From NCBI GenBank assembly GCA_002418985.1, contig DIFE01000010.1, positions 1 through 5,184 of the forward strand: 5,184 nt of DNA. Reading direction: 5' to 3'. The stretch's first letter is position 1. Every line of letters starts with the position of its first letter. The DNA is from Deltaproteobacteria bacterium UBA5756. GTDB lineage: Bacteria > Desulfobacterota > Syntrophorhabdia > Syntrophorhabdales > Syntrophorhabdaceae. The notes under the pieces were generated by a model. It was not told the DNA's origin and made no database searches. It saw only the letters and a list, made by a program, of their open reading frames with translations. This document shows positions 1-5,184 of this stretch, piece after piece. Both the position numbers and the translations under genes were made by a program.

Positions 1-2
1 GG

Positions 3-18
3 GTTTCCGGATGGAAAC
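3..18. repeat. Small inverted repeat at left edge
   Basis: GTTTCC (3-8) and GGAAAC (13-18) are exact inverted copies around the tetraloop GGAT, giving a 6-bp hairpin. No T-run follows directly, so it is a poor intrinsic terminator. It may belong to a larger element cut by the window edge. Confidence 0.25.
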
Positions 19-57
19 TAATTATGTTTTCATGACAGGGCTTTACCGAGAGTTTTA

Positions 58-73
58 TGTACCCTTTTTCACA
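58..73. promoter_or_regulatory. Weak CRP-like site upstream of por promoter
   Basis: TGTAC-CCTTTT-TCACA matches the CRP-type consensus TGTGA-N6-TCACA at 8 of 10 defined positions; the right half is perfect and the left half is poor. Its centre lies about 65 bp before the transcription start estimated from the 96-124 promoter, roughly where class I activator sites sit. An 8/10 match in A/T-rich DNA is weak evidence alone. It gains a little from a second 8/10 match at 164-179 and the better site before rodZ. Confidence 0.2.
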
Positions 74-95
74 TTATCCAACGTAAAACATGGTG

Positions 96-124
96 TTGAT
101 TGAGGGAAAGAAATGTGCTATCAT
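96..124 (+). promoter_or_regulatory. Predicted sigma70-type promoter of the por operon
   Basis: A -35 element TTGATT (96-101) is followed after exactly 17 bp by TATCAT (119-124), with TG at 116-117 making an extended -10 (TGC-TATCAT). Both hexamers are close to consensus. Transcription would start near 131, leaving an untranslated leader of about 110 nt before porD. It is the best spaced match I found upstream of the operon. A TAAAAT at 194-199 could be a second -10 but lacks a recognisable -35. Confidence 0.5.
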
Positions 125-153
125 CTACCACTTTAAATATCAAACACTTTATA

Positions 154-179
154 TGAACCATTTTGTTCAAACTTTCACA
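154..179. promoter_or_regulatory. Dyad and CRP-like half-sites in the por leader
   Basis: TGAAC (154-158) and GTTCA (165-169) form a 5-bp inverted repeat around 6 bases. Overlapping it, TGTTC-AAACTT-TCACA (164-179) matches TGTGA-N6-TCACA at 8 of 10 positions. The heptamer TTCACAT occurs exactly at 68-74, 174-180 and 186-192. If transcription starts near 131 these lie inside the leader and would act as a downstream operator or an RNA structure. I cannot assign the dyad to a named regulator. Confidence 0.2.
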
Positions 180-240
180 TATCGATTCACATTTAAAATA
201 AATCAACGCAGCTCTTTATTTTCTATACGAAGGGGGATCT

Positions 241-534
241 ATGGCTAAACCTATGGATCAATACAAGTGGCATGAATTAACGGTAGGTTGTGTTATTGAA
301 GATGTCGGAAACGCAATGGAGTATAAGACCGGGGACTGGCGTTCTTCCAAGCCAGTCTGGAACAGGGAAAAATGTACGAAGTGTGGCCTTTGTTGGCTCT
401 TCTGTCCTGATGCTGCCATCCGCCAGAGGGATGACGGCTTCTACGAGGCCGATCTGGACTATTGCAAAGGGTGCGGCATCTGTGCGAAGGAATGCAAACC
501 GGGTGCAATTGCGATGGTGGAGGAGGAACGATGA
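241..534 (+). CDS. porD: Pyruvate/2-oxoacid:ferredoxin oxidoreductase, delta subunit
   Basis: This is the 97-residue electron-transfer subunit of a multi-subunit 2-oxoacid:ferredoxin oxidoreductase; it relays electrons from the catalytic core to ferredoxin in the cytoplasm. Two [4Fe-4S] motifs are visible: C45-x2-C48-x2-C51-x3-C55-P, and C75-x2-C78-x2-C81-x3-C85. In the second, the proline usually following the last cysteine is replaced by lysine with proline one place later (CKP), a tolerated-looking variant. The N-terminal stretch with EYKTGDWR (27-34) is the characteristic PorD lead-in that separates it from ordinary ferredoxins. Length is normal. The start ATG has a strong AGGGGG (231-236) four bases upstream. 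It is the first gene of the operon, and its stop overlaps the alpha start (ATGA 531-534), implying translational coupling. The family is secure; the substrate is inferred. Confidence 0.93.
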   Translation: MAKPMDQYKWHELTVGCVIEDVGNAMEYKTGDWRSSKPVWNREKCTKCGLCWLFCPDAAIRQRDDGFYEADLDYCKGCGICAKECKPGAIAMVEEER

Positions 535-1712
535 GCACGAAAAAAGGCATGGAAGTATCCATCGCGGCATCGGTTGCAGCAAAGCTCGCCCGTGTCGAGG
601 CGATTGCCGCGTATCCCATCACACCTCAGACGCATATCGTCGAGCATCTCGCGGAGCTTGTCGCCAATGGTGAGCTTGAGGCTGCCTATATCAACGTCGA
701 GTCCGAACACTCGGCCATGTCCGCCTGTGTCGGCGCTTCCGCGACCGGCGCCCGCACATTTACATCAACGAGTTCCCAGGGCATGGAGCTTATGCATGAG
801 ATCCTTTTCATAGCATCAGGCATGCGCCTTCCGATTGTCATGGCTGCTGTCAACCGGGCACTGTCTTCGCCGCTTTCCATCTGGGGAGACCATTCGGACA
901 TCATGGCAGCTCGTGATACGGGATGGGTCATGGTTTTTTGCGAGAACGGCCAGGAGGTCGTGGATTCAATTATAATGGCCTTTAAGATAGCCGAAGATCG
1001 CCGCGTCCTTCTACCGATGATGGTCAATCTTGATGGGTTCTCGTTGAGCCACGTCATCGAACCTATCGAATTTCCTTTGCAGGAAGACGTAGACCGGTTC
1101 CTGCCTCCCTATAATCCATTGTACACCCTCCATCCGGACAAGCCCGTCACAATGGGTGCTTACGCGATGCCCGAACTCTACACCGAGGCAAAGTACAGCC
1201 AGGAGATGGCCATCAGGAACTCAAAGGACGTGGTCAAGGAAGTTATGGATCAGTTCTCCCGGGAATTCGGCAGAACATACAACCTTGTGGAAACATACAA
1301 TACAGAAAAGGCCGATACTGTCTTCATGGCATTGGGGTCCATCAACGAGAACATCAAGACTGCGATAGACAGCCTCAAAGAGGCAGGAAAGGAGCTTGGC
1401 CTTGTTTCGCTGAGGCTTTTCAGACCTTTTCCCGACGCTGAGGTTTTAGAAGTGCTGAAAACCAAAAAGAAAATTGTCGTGTTGGAGCGCGTAATGCCGG
1501 GTGGCGCAATGAACGGTCCGCTTTTCAATGAAATGGCCAGTCTGGTGGTTTCCAACGGGTTGAGTGTCCAACTGGAGAATTTCATCTTCGGGCTGGGCGG
1601 AAGAGATGTTGAACCCGAGGAGTTGATGGAGGTCTACGAACAGGTCGTTTCTTCGGGAAAGCTATCCCATGCTGACAATAAGAATTACGGCGTAATAGGG
1701 GTGAGATCATGA
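531..1712 (+). CDS. porA: Pyruvate/2-oxoacid:ferredoxin oxidoreductase, alpha subunit
   Basis: With the beta subunit this protein forms the core that decarboxylates a 2-oxoacid with CoA to an acyl-CoA, CO2 and reduced ferredoxin. At 393 residues it has the usual length for a free PorA. Visible marks are YPITPQ (28-33), the substrate/TPP-side motif; SEHSAM (58-63); TSSQGMELMHE (80-90); GDHSD (119-123); and the C-terminal domain with LRLFRPFP (294-301) and ERVMPGG (319-325). I chose ATG 531 over an upstream in-frame start at 462: it has an excellent GGAGGAGG (519-526) and forms a 4-bp overlap with porD, while the extra residues would lie inside porD and resemble nothing in the family. There is no fused gamma domain at the N-terminus, unlike two-subunit enzymes. 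Pyruvate is the most likely substrate, but related enzymes use 2-oxoisovalerate, 2-oxoglutarate or aryl 2-oxoacids, and the sequence alone does not settle it. Confidence 0.93.
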   Translation: MSTKKGMEVSIAASVAAKLARVEAIAAYPITPQTHIVEHLAELVANGELEAAYINVESEHSAMSACVGASATGARTFTSTSSQGMELMHEILFIASGMRLPIVMAAVNRALSSPLSIWGDHSDIMAARDTGWVMVFCENGQEVVDSIIMAFKIAEDRRVLLPMMVNLDGFSLSHVIEPIEFPLQEDVDRFLPPYNPLYTLHPDKPVTMGAYAMPELYTEAKYSQEMAIRNSKDVVKEVMDQFSREFGRTYNLVETYNTEKADTVFMALGSINENIKTAIDSLKEAGKELGLVSLRLFRPFPDAEVLEVLKTKKKIVVLERVMPGGAMNGPLFNEMASLVVSNGLSVQLENFIFGLGGRDVEPEELMEVYEQVVSSGKLSHADNKNYGVIGVRS

Positions 1713-2635
1713 GAATGAAGAGTCTTGAACGATATACGGATAATCCTGAGTTTGAATACGCAACCTCGGGGCACAGGGCCTGTCAGGGCTGTGCAGAAAT
1801 CCTTGCCCTGAGGTTGGGCCTCAAGGTTTTCGGCAGGGATTCGATCATTGCCATGGCAACGGGATGCATGGAAATCATTTCAACGCCGCTTCCGACCACA
1901 TCATGGCGCCTCCCCTGGATTCATGTCGCCTTTGAAAATGCGGCGGCCGTTGCCTCCGGCATCGAATCCGGCATAGGGATCCTCATGGATAAAGGAAAGA
2001 TTGCAAGGAAAGATATTAATGTCATTGCCATCGCCGGTGACGGCGGAACAAGCGATATAGGCCTGCAGGCCCTTTCCGGGGCAATGGAACGGGGACACAA
2101 CTTCACCTATATCTGTGTCGATAATGAGGCGTACATGAATACGGGGATCCAGCGTTCATCATCGACGCCTTTCGGCGCAATGACAACAACTAGCCCTCCG
2201 GGCAAGAAAAGCATGGGACAGGCGACCCAGAAGAAAAACATGCCGAAGATAGCCGCCGCCCATAATATTCCCTATGTAGCAACAGCTTGTCCGTCCTATC
2301 CGTTCGATTTCCTGGCAAAGATAAAAAAGGCGAAGGCCACGAAGGGTCCGGCATACATACACGTCCTTTCCGTCTGCCCTACGGGTTGGCGGATACCATC
2401 GGATCAGGCTATTCATTATGGGAGGCTTGCTGTCAGAACGGGTATGTTTCCTCTGTACGAAGTCGAAAACGGCAGATACAGAATCACCTATAGCCCCGAA
2501 CCCTTAAGACCGGTCAGCGAATATATTAAAGGGCAGGGCAGGTTCCGCCATTTAACGGAAGACCTCATTGCCGAGATTCAGGATCATGTCAATCACGATT
2601 GGCAAGACTTAAAGAATCACAGCGAAATGAAGTAA
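1709..2635 (+). CDS. porB: Pyruvate/2-oxoacid:ferredoxin oxidoreductase, beta subunit (TPP-binding)
   Basis: This 308-residue subunit binds thiamine diphosphate and the [4Fe-4S] cluster nearest to it. The cluster ligands are visible as C25-x2-C28 (ACQGC), C53 (ATGCME) and C223 (SVCPTGW). The TPP/Mg motif begins GDGG (110-113) and ends about 28 residues on at DNEAYMNTG (138-146). All key residues are present and length is typical, so the subunit should be active. It follows porA with an ATGA overlap at 1709-1712 and an AGGGGTGA ribosome site just upstream; ATG at codon 3 is an alternative start that would lose only two residues. It is the last gene of the operon, with a strong terminator 10 bp after the stop codon. 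No gamma-subunit gene follows. Confidence 0.94.
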   Translation: MRMKSLERYTDNPEFEYATSGHRACQGCAEILALRLGLKVFGRDSIIAMATGCMEIISTPLPTTSWRLPWIHVAFENAAAVASGIESGIGILMDKGKIARKDINVIAIAGDGGTSDIGLQALSGAMERGHNFTYICVDNEAYMNTGIQRSSSTPFGAMTTTSPPGKKSMGQATQKKNMPKIAAAHNIPYVATACPSYPFDFLAKIKKAKATKGPAYIHVLSVCPTGWRIPSDQAIHYGRLAVRTGMFPLYEVENGRYRITYSPEPLRPVSEYIKGQGRFRHLTEDLIAEIQDHVNHDWQDLKNHSEMK

Positions 2636-2644
2636 TTGCGGAAT

Positions 2645-2677
2645 AAGCGCCCGCTTTCCCGGGCGGGCGCTTTCCTT
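2645..2677 (+). terminator. Intrinsic terminator of the por operon
   Basis: AAGCGCCCGC (2645-2654) pairs perfectly with GCGGGCGCTT (2663-2672) around an 8-base loop, giving a 10-bp very G/C-rich stem, followed by a short T-rich tail (TTTCCTT). It begins 10 bp after the porB stop. It closes the operon and separates it from the downstream rodZ-like gene, which has its own promoter. Confidence 0.85.
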
Positions 2678-2705
2678 AATCTCGAATAACGCCTCCACAG
2701 GTACA

Positions 2706-2729
2706 TTTTTGTGACATATGTCATAGAAA
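2706..2729. promoter_or_regulatory. CRP/FNR-superfamily-like operator palindrome
   Basis: TGACATATGTCA (2712-2723) is a perfect 12-bp palindrome, and symmetry continues outward with T/A pairs over 2706-2729. Read as TGTGA-N6-TCATA (2710-2725) it matches the CRP-type consensus TGTGA-N6-TCACA at 9 of 10 positions. It lies between the por terminator and the rodZ-like promoter, centred about 80 bp before the estimated start of transcription. Activator or repressor use cannot be told, and CRP-family members with related sites (for example HcpR-type in sulfate reducers) are equally possible. Confidence 0.4.
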
Positions 2730-2763
2730 AAGCATGTTTGTTCTGATATGTTAAAAAAAGTCC

Positions 2764-2791
2764 TTGAAATACGATGCGGAAAGTATACAAT
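2764..2791 (+). promoter_or_regulatory. rodZ: Predicted sigma70-type promoter of the rodZ-like gene
   Basis: TTGAAA (2764-2769) and TACAAT (2786-2791) are each 5/6 matches to consensus, separated by 16 bp. Transcription would start near 2798, giving a leader of about 78 nt. It is the only well-formed promoter between the por terminator and the gene, so the gene is probably transcribed independently of por. Confidence 0.55.
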
Positions 2792-2875
2792 ATTATATTC
2801 GAATCCATTCTATGTCGGCGCGACAAAAGCTTAATTCGGGAACGATTTGAGCGATAAGTTATGAAGGATAGATAA

Positions 2876-3586
2876 ATGTCATTAGACCTTCAGAAAATTG
2901 GTAAGACTCTCCGAGAGAAGCGTGAAGAAAAAGGGCTTACAATCATAAACATTTCTGACTCGCTGTGCCTCAGAAAATCGTTGGTACAGGCGATAGAAGA
3001 AGGGGACTGGCGTGTGCTCCCCCACGAAGTGTATGTGAGAGGCTACCTCAAGGAATACGCCCATCTTCTCGATATGAATGAAGATATTTTAGAACTCGCC
3101 CCGAAGGCTGAGGAAGTATTCATAGCCGAGGTCCCGGGGAAAAAAGAGGCGGTTCAAGAGTCTCGGCGCGTTGGAAGACGAGCCATATTCTACCCCCTCA
3201 TATTCGTCTTGATAATCGCTTTTTTTGTCCTGAACCAGATATACAAGGAACGTTCCGTTTCGAAATCTTCCCCGACACAGGTTACTCAGCCGGCTTCCGT
3301 TAGCGTGAGAGCGCCCCAGAACGAACAAGCCGCCGCGCTGCCGGAGTTCCCCGACGTCAAGAAGCTTATGATTACCTGCCACGAACGGACGTGGGTCAGT
3401 GTCGTCATCGACGGGAATGAGAAAAAGGAATTCATGCTAAATTCCGAAGATATCATCGTTCTTAACGCCAGGGAAAATTTCGATCTGCTCATCGGTAATG
3501 CGGGGGGTGTAAAACTGAACCTTAACGGGAAAGAAGTGGACCTGACCGGACAGAGCGGTGAAGTAAAACGCATCAAAGTATCGTGA
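2876..3586 (+). CDS. rodZ: RodZ-like protein: HTH, membrane helix, periplasmic domain
   Basis: The 236-residue product has the RodZ layout. An N-terminal helix-turn-helix of the Xre-related type (about 7-72) includes IGKTLREKREEKGLT and VYVRGYLKEYAHLL, the region that in known RodZ proteins binds MreB rather than DNA. A basic stretch (RRVGRR, 97-102) precedes one hydrophobic membrane helix (about 104-123), giving a cytoplasmic N-terminus. A Ser/Pro/Gln-rich linker (about 128-155) leads to a C-terminal beta domain (about 163-235) with WVSVVIDG and the conserved IGNAGGVKLNLNG. RodZ couples MreB filaments to the elongation wall-synthesis machinery and cell shape. It is shorter than the 337-residue E. 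coli protein, mainly in the linker. GAAGGA (2863-2868) lies 7 bases before the ATG. It stands alone with its own promoter and converges on yebC, 26 bp between stop codons, with no intrinsic terminator visible there. A sensory or transcriptional role is the less likely alternative. Confidence 0.85.
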   Translation: MSLDLQKIGKTLREKREEKGLTIINISDSLCLRKSLVQAIEEGDWRVLPHEVYVRGYLKEYAHLLDMNEDILELAPKAEEVFIAEVPGKKEAVQESRRVGRRAIFYPLIFVLIIAFFVLNQIYKERSVSKSSPTQVTQPASVSVRAPQNEQAAALPEFPDVKKLMITCHERTWVSVVIDGNEKKEFMLNSEDIIVLNARENFDLLIGNAGGVKLNLNGKEVDLTGQSGEVKRIKVS

Positions 3587-3612
3587 AATAAGGTCTGCCG
3601 AAGCTGCAGTCG

Positions 3613-4365
3613 TTACGAAGTCAACCGTTCCATCTCAGCGGCATCTATATCGAAATTCGCATACACCTTCTGAACGTCGTCGGAATCTTCGAGGGCTTCC
3701 ATGAGTTTGAGCATGGTTTCCGCATGCTTGCCTTCGAGCTTGACATAGTTCTGAGGAACCATACTTAATTCCGAGACGATGTGGGGGATTTTGTTTTCTT
3801 CAAAAACTTTTTTTAGACTCTCAAAATTGGAGATGTCGGTATAGACCTCGATCTCATCTCCTTCATCGCTAATATCTTCCGCACCGGCCTCAAGCGCCAG
3901 TTCCATGATCTTATCGCTGTCGACAACCTTCTTATCAAATGACATGAACCCTTTCTTGCTGAACAGCCACGACACGCAACCGGCTTCTCCGAGATTGCCG
4001 TTCAGCCGTGAAAGAGAATGTCTTACTTCGGCGGCGGTACGCTTCTTGTTGTCGGTCAGGACTTCGATCAGGATGGCGACACCACCGGGTCCGTAACCTT
4101 CGTAAACATACTCTTCGTACGCTACAGAGTCGCCGAGCGCCCCGGTACCTTTCTTTATGGCCCGCTCGATGTTGTCCTTCGGCATGTTCTCCGCTTTAGC
4201 GCTGTCAACGGCGACGCGCAACCGCGAGTTGGACTCAGGATCGCCCCCACCTATTCGCGCGGCCGTCGTTATCTCTCTAATCAGTTTTGTGAAGATCTTT
4301 CCGCGCTTCGCATCGGCCGCGCCTTTTTTATGCTTAATGGAACTCCACTTGCTATGTCCTGACAT
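3613..4365 (-). CDS. yebC: YebC/PmpR family protein (TACO1-like)
   Basis: This is a full-length (250 residues) member of the universal YebC family. The highly conserved N-terminus MSGHSKWSSIKHKKGAADAK is intact, followed by RGKIFTKLIREI (21-32), the helical region with NMPKDNIERAIKKGTG (60-75), EGYGPGG (89-95) and DNKKRTAAEVR (105-115). Members have been described as transcriptional regulators (PmpR and others) and, more recently, as translation factors that relieve ribosome stalling like mitochondrial TACO1; the sequence does not choose between these. The start is fixed by the family N-terminus, with GGGGG (4370-4374) four bases upstream as a modest ribosome site. It lies 20 nt behind tRNA-Val on the same strand, too close for its own complete promoter outside the tRNA. 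I see none of the ruvCAB genes that often neighbour yebC. Confidence 0.95.
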   Translation of the reverse strand: MSGHSKWSSIKHKKGAADAKRGKIFTKLIREITTAARIGGGDPESNSRLRVAVDSAKAENMPKDNIERAIKKGTGALGDSVAYEEYVYEGYGPGGVAILIEVLTDNKKRTAAEVRHSLSRLNGNLGEAGCVSWLFSKKGFMSFDKKVVDSDKIMELALEAGAEDISDEGDEIEVYTDISNFESLKKVFEENKIPHIVSELSMVPQNYVKLEGKHAETMLKLMEALEDSDDVQKVYANFDIDAAEMERLTS

Positions 4366-4385
4366 TGTGCCCCCAAGGGATCAAA

Positions 4386-4462
4386 TGGTGGGCGATATTG
4401 GATTCGAACCAACGACCTCTGGTATGTGAGACCAGCGCTCTAACCATCTGAGCTAATCGCCC
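4386..4462 (-). tRNA. tRNA-Val, anticodon CAC, CCA encoded
   Basis: On the minus strand a complete 77-nt cloverleaf can be read. The acceptor GGGCGAT pairs perfectly with ATCGCCC. The D arm is GCTC/GAGC with a 9-base loop, and the anticodon arm is CTGGT/ACCAG around loop CTCACAT. The variable loop is AGGTC, and the T arm GTTGG/CCAAT has loop TTCGAAT. Discriminator A is followed by encoded CCA. The anticodon CAC (plus-strand 4426-4428) reads the valine codon GUG. It is transcribed toward yebC from a promoter just upstream and needs RNase P cleavage after only a few leader bases. All stems are intact, so it should be functional. Confidence 0.97.
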
Positions 4463-4474
4463 CTTGCGTGTTTC

Positions 4475-4503
4475 TTTTTATTACATTCTTGTGAAAAAGT
4501 CAA
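4475..4503 (-). promoter_or_regulatory. Predicted promoter of tRNA-Val (and yebC)
   Basis: On the minus strand, TTGACT (4503-4498) is followed after 17 bp by TAAAAA (4480-4475). The -35 is a 5/6 match and the -10 is 4/6, with A/T-rich DNA around it. Initiation near 4468 would put the start about 6 nt before the mature tRNA end, normal for a tRNA promoter. Its -35 edge is only about 30 bp from the transposase stop codon, so part of the upstream sequence may come from the insertion sequence. Confidence 0.55.
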
Positions 4504-5184
4504 CCCAAGAGCGCTCTGGAGTTTCCCCAGTTTTTTACCCCGCCTCTTCCCAGAAGCTGAAGCATAGCTGAAATTCGGGCTTCTTCGTTGTTAGCATATT
4601 ATTGATTCCGGTCCTGTCTGCAAACAGGAGATTGTAGAGCCCGTCGGCAATGGCGTAATTGAAGAAGGTGGGTACCCCGAAGAATCTTTTGGACACAAGA
4701 TATATTCTCTGCATGAACATTTTAAGCCTGAGGTTATCTCCCAGGTAAACCGCGGCAAAGTAGGAAACGGCGAGAACCAGCACCACGGTGTTCCTTATGC
4801 TCACATAGCTCCGTACCCGTATGTCTTCCAGATTATAGCATTGCTTGATATACCGGAAGGATTCGTCGCACTTCCAGCGGGTCAGGTAGATCTCCACAAT
4901 GCGCCATATGTGTTCTTTGGCCTTGGGCTTTACCATACAGCTTGTCAGGAGCATCATGGGCTGTTGTCCAAACCCCTTCACCACGACAAGGAACAAAGGA
5001 TTCGCCCTTCCGGGAAGTTTTACAGGAACGGCATTATATGATACGGTGGTCTTTTGTTCCTTCCCCTCTTCGTATTTGATAATGACTGTCTCATGGGGGC
5101 AGGGAAGCGCATTCGCAAGAGAAAGGCAGTTTTTCTTTACACCTTTATGAATGAGGTCTCTCGTCTTGACGAGACGGATGACAA
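4504..5184 (-). mobile_element. IS4-family insertion sequence, 3' part, cut by window edge
   Basis: The IS4-type transposase frame, together with a short non-coding tail, marks an insertion sequence whose left part lies beyond the right edge of the window. The end near the tRNA must fall in 4504-4534, but I cannot place the terminal inverted repeat because the opposite end is not visible. The tail holds AGAGCGCTCT (4508-4517), a perfect 10-bp palindrome, and CTGG/CCAG (4516-4519 and 4527-4530), which may belong to the IS end. The inner coordinate given is therefore an outer limit, not a measured boundary. Confidence 0.6.
4535..5184 (-). CDS. IS4-family transposase, C-terminal part (5' end outside window)
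   Basis: The frame is open from the right window edge to TAA 4537-4535, about 216 residues; a TTG near 4996 is an internal codon, not the start. The visible part begins with VIRLVKTRDLIHKG, the strand region that in this family follows the second catalytic Asp, and continues through LFLVVVKGFG and YLTRWKCDESFRYIKQ, the signature region. IS4 transposases carry Y-x2-R-x3-E-x6-K, where E is the last DDE residue. Here the spacing gives Y-x2-R-x3-D-x6-K, so the Glu position (codon 4867-4865) is Asp, with Glu one residue later. The frame is otherwise free of stops or frameshifts and ends at FSFWEEAG. Whether the element is active cannot be told without the first two Asp residues and both ends. It reads toward the tRNA-yebC unit. 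Confidence 0.85.
   Translation of the reverse strand, partial: VIRLVKTRDLIHKGVKKNCLSLANALPCPHETVIIKYEEGKEQKTTVSYNAVPVKLPGRANPLFLVVVKGFGQQPMMLLTSCMVKPKAKEHIWRIVEIYLTRWKCDESFRYIKQCYNLEDIRVRSYVSIRNTVVLVLAVSYFAAVYLGDNLRLKMFMQRIYLVSKRFFGVPTFFNYAIADGLYNLLFADRTGINNMLTTKKPEFQLCFSFWEEAG

Larger units (their letters stand above)
2..103 (+). other. Open reading frame entering from left edge, doubtful
   Basis: Reading from base 2, the frame is open for 33 codons and stops at TGA 101-103. It could be the last codons of an upstream gene whose body lies outside the window. The peptide (containing METNYVF and GLYREFY) is not one I recognise, and it does not look like the end of a 2-oxoacid oxidoreductase gamma subunit. 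In such A/T-rich sequence a run of this length also occurs by chance, and its last bases overlap the predicted por promoter. It is recorded because it decides whether the por operon has a same-strand neighbour immediately upstream. Confidence 0.15.

Noticed and set aside
74..82. DnaA-box-like TTATCCAAC
   Set aside because: It is a single imperfect match with no cluster of boxes and no origin-linked genes nearby.
462..530. Upstream extension of porA to a start at 462
   Set aside because: The added residues overlap porD in another frame and do not resemble PorA; ATG 531 has a strong ribosome site and a 4-bp coupling overlap.
2617..2826. Minus-strand frame of 69 codons in the por-rodZ gap
   Set aside because: It runs through the terminator hairpin, the palindrome and the rodZ promoter, and shows no family resemblance.
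3587..3612. Possible bidirectional terminator between rodZ and yebC
   Set aside because: Only a 4-bp CTGC/GCAG stem is present with no T-run on either strand.
4157..4429. Plus-strand frame ending in GFEPTTSGM
   Set aside because: This ending is the well-known spurious translation across the antisense of a tRNA gene, and the rest lies antisense to yebC.
4433..4517. AGCGCTCT shared by the tRNA gene and the IS tail, possible attachment site
   Set aside because: It is only 8 bp and nearly self-palindromic; IS4 elements do not integrate by tRNA-homologous recombination, and no integrase is present.

Overview
This window looks like part of the chromosome of an anaerobic bacterium. The base for that is a multi-subunit 2-oxoacid (most likely pyruvate):ferredoxin oxidoreductase, an oxygen-sensitive thiamine-diphosphate/iron-sulfur enzyme typical of strict anaerobes, next to bacterial housekeeping genes (rodZ-like, yebC, tRNA-Val). 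Protein style and moderate base composition suggest a deltaproteobacterium-like or syntrophic anaerobe, but this is a low-confidence impression and no taxonomic marker is present.

Region 1 (1-240) is an A/T-rich control region with no convincing gene. It holds a good candidate promoter (TTGATT, 17 bp, TGC-TATCAT at 96-124), which would give a leader of about 110 nt containing a small dyad and repeated TTCACAT heptamers. Region 2 (241-2635) is a tight operon, porD-porA-porB, with successive ATGA overlaps of 4 bp, closed by a strong intrinsic terminator at 2645-2677. The delta (2x[4Fe-4S] ferredoxin), alpha and beta (TPP plus one [4Fe-4S]) subunits are present. The gamma subunit is not in the operon and cannot be upstream in the same tight cluster.

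Region 3 (2636-3586) has a CRP-type palindrome and a sigma70-like promoter (TTGAAA-16-TACAAT) driving a compact RodZ-like protein: an N-terminal HTH, one membrane helix and a C-terminal periplasmic domain. RodZ links the MreB cytoskeleton to cell-wall synthesis.

Region 4 (3613-4503, minus strand) is convergent to rodZ. A promoter (TTGACT-17-TAAAAA) drives tRNA-Val(CAC) with an encoded CCA, followed only 20 nt later by yebC, so the two probably form one transcript. Region 5 (4504-5184, minus strand) is the 3' part of an IS4-family insertion sequence. Its transposase frame stays open to the right edge of the window and ends about 30 bp short of the tRNA promoter.

No new defence, secretion or biosynthetic system is visible. 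The most interesting points are the missing gamma subunit, the tRNA-yebC arrangement beside an insertion sequence, a Glu-to-Asp change at the expected catalytic position of the transposase, and CRP-like sites in front of both plus-strand transcription units.
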